From: a bacterium
Lineage (GTDB): Bacteria; Patescibacteriota; Doudnabacteria; UBA920; VMFF01
Length of the DNA stretch: 40,116 nucleotides
Direction of reading: 5' to 3'
Assembly (NCBI GenBank): GCA_021842385.1
Contig: JAKCAE010000011.1
Location: 1 to 40,116, forward strand
The first letter of the stretch is position 1; each line of letters opens with the position of its first letter. Under the pieces are notes generated by a model, which saw only the letters and a program-made list of their open reading frames with translations, made no database searches and was not told where the DNA came from. Shown piece by piece: positions 36,901 to 40,116 of this stretch. Position numbers and translations under genes: made by a program.

Positions 36901-39900
36901 CTGCTGTTACTCTCAAAGTATTTGCACCAGTAGAATCTTGAATCTGTAATGAATCAGCTGTTGCAGATGCAATCTGCTTTATCTTCGCACCAACGTTTCC
37001 AACAGCAGTTTGGTTTACATCTAATTGTGCGGTTGGAGTGCTATCTGTACCAATACTTACTTTTCTTCCTGACAAAATCATGGTGTTTTGAACGCCAGTA
37101 CCATCTCCAGTGACTTGTCTAAAATAGATATCTGCATTTTCTGCTGTACTTGTGTGCGATGTATTCTTAACACCAATCTGTGCTGCGCTGTACAAAGCAG
37201 CCACTGAGTTATTTGTCTGGAAAGACATCAACATTCCGTTATTTGCTGTAGTATCTAAGTTTCTAACAGAAAGCTGTGGGAAACCACTAAATGGAGATGT
37301 ACTTGTATTGTCATACCTTGTAATCAAAGCATAATCAGCAGCAGTTTGAGTAACGTCTAATTTGGCTGCAGGTGTTACCGTCCCAATACCGACATACCCA
37401 TTTCCATCTAACACCATTTGTGCTGTGGCAGAATTATTAGCAAAACCAAGTAGTCTTGTGGCTGCGCTAGAACCAGTTATATATCCGATATACGCGTTTG
37501 CTGTAACTCCATCTGTTAATCTCAAGGCTGACCATGTGGTTGTTCCACCAGTAGTTCCTAAAGCCAAAGTATTTGCGGTGTTGATTGCAGCTCCTCCTGC
37601 TGTCTCTATTTCTAATTTTCCAAGTGTTGGACCGGACACGCCGATACCAACGTTGCCACTACCGGCATTGATAATAGTGTTGTTGCCCTGGTTATTTAGC
37701 TGCAAAGGCTTGGAAGCCCAAGATTGAATATATGCATAAGTAGCATCTGAACCGACGGTTAAATTGGTTGTGCCCTGGTTAGCCAAAGCAATACCATAAG
37801 TTCCAGGTGTTCCAACCGTAACATTTGCCGATTGATTAGATGTCAACAAATTAGCTGGACTTACAGTGCCTACTCCCAAATTCCCGCCATTGAAATATGA
37901 AGAGCCGCCGCCGTTAATAACAGCGTTGGTGCCAAAGGTTCCAGTGCCAGCTGTTTTGAAATTACCCGTGTTTGAAGAAAGTTCCGCTACAATCGAAGGA
38001 GTTGTTGATGATATAGTTCCAGACTCCCAAGTCCAACCATAACCTGCAACGTTTTCAATGAAGCTTCGCAAGCCCCAGCTTGTAACATATGTACCAGTAG
38101 GAGCTGTAATATTTCCGGTTGGTCCTAAACTTGTACCGGCAGCAGGTCCCATATATTCAGCCCAAGCATTATAGGTCCCGATGTTATACCAGCTTATACC
38201 AGAAGCTGCATTAGCGCTTCTCGCAATCGCAATCTTAGGAAGAGTCGCTATGCCTGTTCCAGAGTTCATAGCAAGACTTCCAGTAATATTTGTTGTGTCT
38301 GTTGCGTAATTTCTATCAATCCACCTGGATGGTGTGCCAGCGTTCCATATCAAAAGACCTGCTTGTGGTGAACTCCCATTCCACGTTTCCATAGAAACAC
38401 CAAAACCAGTCGTGAATTGCGATCTGAAACCATAGTTCGTAGTTATTGTTGCAGGATCAGCCGTAGTAGCGCCAGCACTTTCGGGAGACCTAAATGATCC
38501 TGTATTCGCAGCACCATTTCTTACTCCTGAACTTGAATAATATATAGGAGTAGTTACAGAGGTGCCAATGACGGGTGCTGCGGAGAATGAAGGAGCACCT
38601 GCATTAGCAACGAGCACTGTGTTAGCAGCACCTTGAGCTGTGGCTTGTATTGCTCCTGTGCCATTACCATAGAGAACTCCGTTAGAAGTAAGGGTGGTTG
38701 CTCCAGTACCGCCATACGGCACTGTTACTGTAGAACCATTCCAAGTGCCTGTAGTAATTACACCAGTGTTTGCAGTAACAATTAATCCATTGTATGAAGC
38801 AGCTCCTGTGATTGCACCGGCAGCTGAGATGTTGATGCTTCCTGATGTTAAAATATTATCCCAACCAGTTCCAACATTAATTGCATTTTCGGTTCCTGCT
38901 CCACCAGTAATCGCGTCAAGCTTGATTCCATTTTCTGTAACACCAGAAGCAGCGGTGCTTCCTACTAATCTTAGACCACTCCATGTTCCACCTGTAGTAC
39001 CGCCTGCTGTTAAATCTACTCTCATGGCAGAAGCTTCCACAGCAGCTGCGCCTCCTACATATGTAACAGCAAGTGCATTTACTCCGGCAGTAGTGACAGC
39101 TTGTCCGGTATTTGTAATTTGTACCATATCAGTAGTAGGAACGGCTGAAGCTTGGAACTTAGCAATACCGGCTCCCACTAGATTAAAGGTTGCTCCAGCT
39201 GTTCCTGAATTAAAGACCAACCCTGTTGCGCCTGTGGTGTTACCAATTGTAATTGTTTTGGCATTAGCCCCTGTTCCTATATTGAGCGCATTAGTTGTGG
39301 CTGAATCAACCGAGAGTGTTCCCGTTGAAGTAAGAATCGGTGTTGTAACCGAAGTTGAGAATCCGCCAGTACCCACAACCTGCAAATTATACGAGGTAGG
39401 GCTTGTTGTACCGATACCAACGTTGCTGCCTAAAAATGTCATTATGTCTGTCATTGTGCCTACATTATCTGTCAGACCCATCGTGGCGATTGCCGTATTG
39501 CCAATTTGTCTGCCTCCTTTCACGAAAAAGCCTCGATCATTGTTGTGGTTAACACGTAACACACCGTAAGTATTATCAGAGTCCGCGCCTCCCTCAAAAC
39601 GCGCGACCTCGACATTGCCGGTACCACCGCTTACCTTTACATGAAACTGTGTGGCAGCGGCCGTGTCATCGATTGAATATGGCGTCGTTGTCCCAATCCC
39701 AACATTTCCATTGCCAAGTACTGAGAGTCTGGTTCCTCCAACAAGGGTGTAGGCTGCTCCTGAGTTTGTTCCTGTCCAAGCATCTGTTGTTAGGGAGGTG
39801 TTTGATGCAATTGCAGAGATTGTTCTTGTTTCTGCATTTACTGTGATGGTATCACCTACTTTGAAGGTGTTAAGGAACTGGGTACCTACACCTGTTACTG

Positions 39901-40116
39901 TGGTTAGTGTTGCTGTTGTTGATACTGTTCCTGCTCCTGTTGTTCCTTGGGCTACCTGGAGATTTGCTGTTGGAGCTGTGGTACCTATACCGACGTTGCC
40001 AGAATTTAAGATAACCATTCTTTTTGCCGGAACATAATTAACTCCGACGGTAAGACCTGTGTCATTCCAAAATTCTGTAGAACCATCTTGACGAAAATTT
40101 ATTCCGGAAGCTGCTG
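30914..40116 (-). CDS. giant repeat-rich surface/adhesin-like protein (>3,067 aa; 5' end beyond window)
   Basis: Frame stays open from 40018 to 40116 (...ASGINFRQDGSTEFWNDTGLTVGVNYVPAKR-MVILNSGNVGIGTT). Recurrent NVGIGTTxP motifs, lectin-like NLLTYSEQLDNAAW... segment, two propeller-like blocks, three GD(Y/F/K)(I/L)T modules, Ser/Thr-rich C-terminus. Confidence 0.9.
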   Translation of the reverse strand, partial: AASGINFRQDGSTEFWNDTGLTVGVNYVPAKRMVILNSGNVGIGTTAPTANLQVAQGTTGAGTVSTTATLTTVTGVGTQFLNTFKVGDTITVNAETRTISAIASNTSLTTDAWTGTNSGAAYTLVGGTRLSVLGNGNVGIGTTTPYSIDDTAAATQFHVKVSGGTGNVEVARFEGGADSDNTYGVLRVNHNNDRGFFVKGGRQIGNTAIATMGLTDNVGTMTDIMTFLGSNVGIGTTSPTSYNLQVVGTGGFSTSVTTPILTSTGTLSVDSATTNALNIGTGANAKTITIGNTTGATGLVFNSGTAGATFNLVGAGIAKFQASAVPTTDMVQITNTGQAVTTAGVNALAVTYVGGAAAVEASAMRVDLTAGGTTGGTWSGLRLVGSTAASGVTENGIKLDAITGGAGTENAINVGTGWDNILTSGSINISAAGAITGAASYNGLIVTANTGVITTGTWNGSTVTVPYGGTGATTLTSNGVLYGNGTGAIQATAQGAANTVLVANAGAPSFSAAPVIGTSVTTPIYYSSSGVRNGAANTGSFRSPESAGATTADPATITTNYGFRSQFTTGFGVSMETWNGSSPQAGLLIWNAGTPSRWIDRNYATDTTNITGSLAMNSGTGIATLPKIAIARSANAASGISWYNIGTYNAWAEYMGPAAGTSLGPTGNITAPTGTYVTSWGLRSFIENVAGYGWTWESGTISSTTPSIVAELSSNTGNFKTAGTGTFGTNAVINGGGSSYFNGGNLGVGTVSPANLLTSNQSANVTVGTPGTYGIALANQGTTNLTVGSDATYAYIQSWASKPLQLNNQGNNTIINAGSGNVGIGVSGPTLGKLEIETAGGAAINTANTLALGTTGGTTTWSALRLTDGVTANAYIGYITGSSAATRLLGFANNSATAQMVLDGNGYVGIGTVTPAAKLDVTQTAADYALITRYDNTSTSPFSGFPQLSVRNLDTTANNGMLMSFQTNNSVAALYSAAQIGVKNTSHTSTAENADIYFRQVTGDGTGVQNTMILSGRKVSIGTDSTPTAQLDVNQTAVGNVGAKIKQIASATADSLQIQDSTGANTLRVTAAGDQEFTGNLNNGFGGLGRFQNLLTYSEQLDNAAWAATGITVTANSTAAPDGTTTGDTLAGTGASSLIQTYTTTTNGNYTFSFWAKTTSGTVTTGLRIDSTGATPTTGTATTYTATTTWQRFSVTQNFTGTPSNIKAVILPGNGSTGTIIAWGAQLVQDTVPEVYARTTASTVAANRGLVSNGGEFISSIDANDKPLVVQAAPSQSANLFEVQNSAGTALTTVSSAGWLGVGTNPTQALDVLGNAQISQTTVSTSALFAVNGPGNPITFGTQTQFLGGNAAATSLVKLDSTHVVAAYVYDDGVNASVYVQVGTYVNDSIAWATGSNLVNDSTGAISQGYISVSALDSTHIVVAWSTTVGGAISARVCSISGTTFSCGASNSPATVGTSYSISVAALDSTHFVIVYNDSVNNRGQARVGVVSGTTISSYGTAVNYTATSTTANYNVVKALSSTKFVVSHTASSTGKSIIGDVTAGTTITFGTAVTFNSANTPWISMDTISTTGFIVTYQDAGNGQNGAAIAATYSGNTITFGSKYYFTTDAVTYTAVSMLDSTNIAITFSGTSSYGYSVTGTISSSTVLSFGTKVAIEASVQNLNISNAALSSTRFLNIYGRSTSTGQSIIGTIPASATTYTSSFGTQTQFIAAAVQATSLVKLDASHVVAAYVYDNGGPADAVTVNIGTYVGNTISWGATPGSIAIETSGTVLHGQVSVSVLDSTHIVVGWVSSAGAVIYAKVCSISGNTFSCGAAVTPGNATNNYYVSVAALDSTHFVIVYNDSVNNRGQARVGVVSGTTISSYGTAVNYTASATPASYNVVKALSSTKFVVSYLSATTGRSIIGDVTAGTTITFGTAVTFNSLNTAWISMDAISTTGFIVSFQDTGNSSYGAAAAATYSGNTITFGSKYYFTTDNAIHTAVAMLDATNFAISYADASTFNGYSVTGTISSSTVLSFGTKIDFSVTLGVYISSTALSSTSFLNFYYNNSTGQSIVGTYATDTTLNKSLNIANNGNIAFGTSATSSYKLIVQDSQASTYVARINNTNTSTTADGLLISLGIANGSRNANNYFIGFATADGTVAGKIQGGASAVAYTTTGADLAEWFLDADANNKLEDSEIVAFDVSSGKTVKKATSSVAPIVGVVSNNAGFVGNGPICKVDDSDCDAHFASYNTLVGLIGQLSVKVNLDGGEIKPGDYITVSSVAGVGKKATSSGYVVGVAMEGYSLEQAQAIAAKDAPLDALGNPVAADPKVVVTTIRVLIRPQYYTAPAQFVFDENGNVGFGTEAPSAAFEIASGLNAVKTLADGTTQTATSLTAVLINPIFNDMGATGVKHYGLIVTNGNVGFGTSTPETRVHISDDSTDAVVGLTIQSTADFAEGVAADIFRIVAEVGGVSTTQLRVTTEGNMFVSGSITIGGQFITTGASTYTQEFVISDDASSGDVVAIIGANISKATKPYDSSIFGVIVEKGGFVLGMPRDGEVVNSVDAIKSVAYSGTTLVNITDENGPVSRGDFLTASSSIPGFAMRATVSGRVVGQALAGFNASENSQVVNGLTIHTGKVLVSLRTAYEQINNTFVLGNDDIAALTAQQIASGDSATTQGSADVAESIASSSSSLTFVIRQAVNTTVNATDTANTTAAVNADILQVQSGKVNRFMIASNGAISINTSIALDSGKNIFVIRNNGIEQFVIRAKGGAVLGASLIVKKDLVALGQVLGSTAILARNIGDVDIAQGDVVVLRGVESETIVGNNPILSVSKADTSLASETNGLAEVTSPSGDSQVIKATIVVGVADRNMSDFDIPGAPVSKASSNTVIPKGEFMNVVTSGTFGMINVEAGDGLTQNSILPGDKLTISDVSGHARKLKPNESGMPVIGIALDGLVSGSGKVRVLLMINNSYVSGNAEPTNTTSAPAASSGSSVSPDTTTTQSTGSDTATTPVDATTTPTDTTASSTDTSSTVSTDTAATTDQTITVTEPAPSAVPTVSDTPTAAADTSGTVATGDTGTTTP
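33925..36105 (-). repeat. two tandem copies of an about 1.1-kb coding repeat
   Basis: GTQTQF...LDSTHVVAAYVYD block occurs twice (about 36077 and about 34982); a roughly 98-bp segment at 34527-34624 recurs at 35628-35725 apparently unchanged. Confidence 0.85.

Noticed and set aside
38694-39569. 291-aa plus-strand ORF MVAPVPPYGTVTVEPF...
   Set aside because: Antisense to the giant repeat gene; low-complexity Pro/Val/Ala translation typical of a shadow frame.

Overview
AT-rich, densely packed bacterial chromosome segment. Gene content and style (short operons, T4SS-like membrane cluster, giant repeat adhesin, many short lineage-specific membrane proteins, DUF5666/DUF5667 genes) suggest a CPR/Patescibacteria-type genome; this is inference, not demonstrated. 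TGA is used as a stop. Core genes: rsmA, uvrD/pcrA-type helicase, recO, ileS, argS, smpB, tmRNA (ssrA), infC-rpmI-rplT. Accessory genes: VirB6/TrbL-like cluster (left edge, partial), LysM-CHAP wall hydrolase, DUF11-like surface protein, PLD-like protein, HExxH putative metallopeptidase, ECF sigma/DUF5667 locus, NYN-domain protein, PemK/MazF-like toxin, and a >3,067-aa repeat-rich surface protein running off the right edge. Best leads: (1) four scattered, visibly GC-rich autonomous cassettes, all on the minus strand, each with a sigma70-like promoter with exact 17-bp spacing, a GGAGG Shine-Dalgarno, one or two short orphan ORFs and a hairpin terminator; (2) a T-box-like leader upstream of ileS whose putative Ile specifier (AUC) lies in a terminal hairpin loop; (3) two unannotated small RNA candidates with promoter and terminator; (4) a 76-nt tRNA-like element with good acceptor and T arms but no conventional anticodon arm; (5) an ECF-type promoter linking the sigma/DUF5667 operon to a divergent DUF5666 gene. 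Everything was read by eye; no searches or folding software were run.
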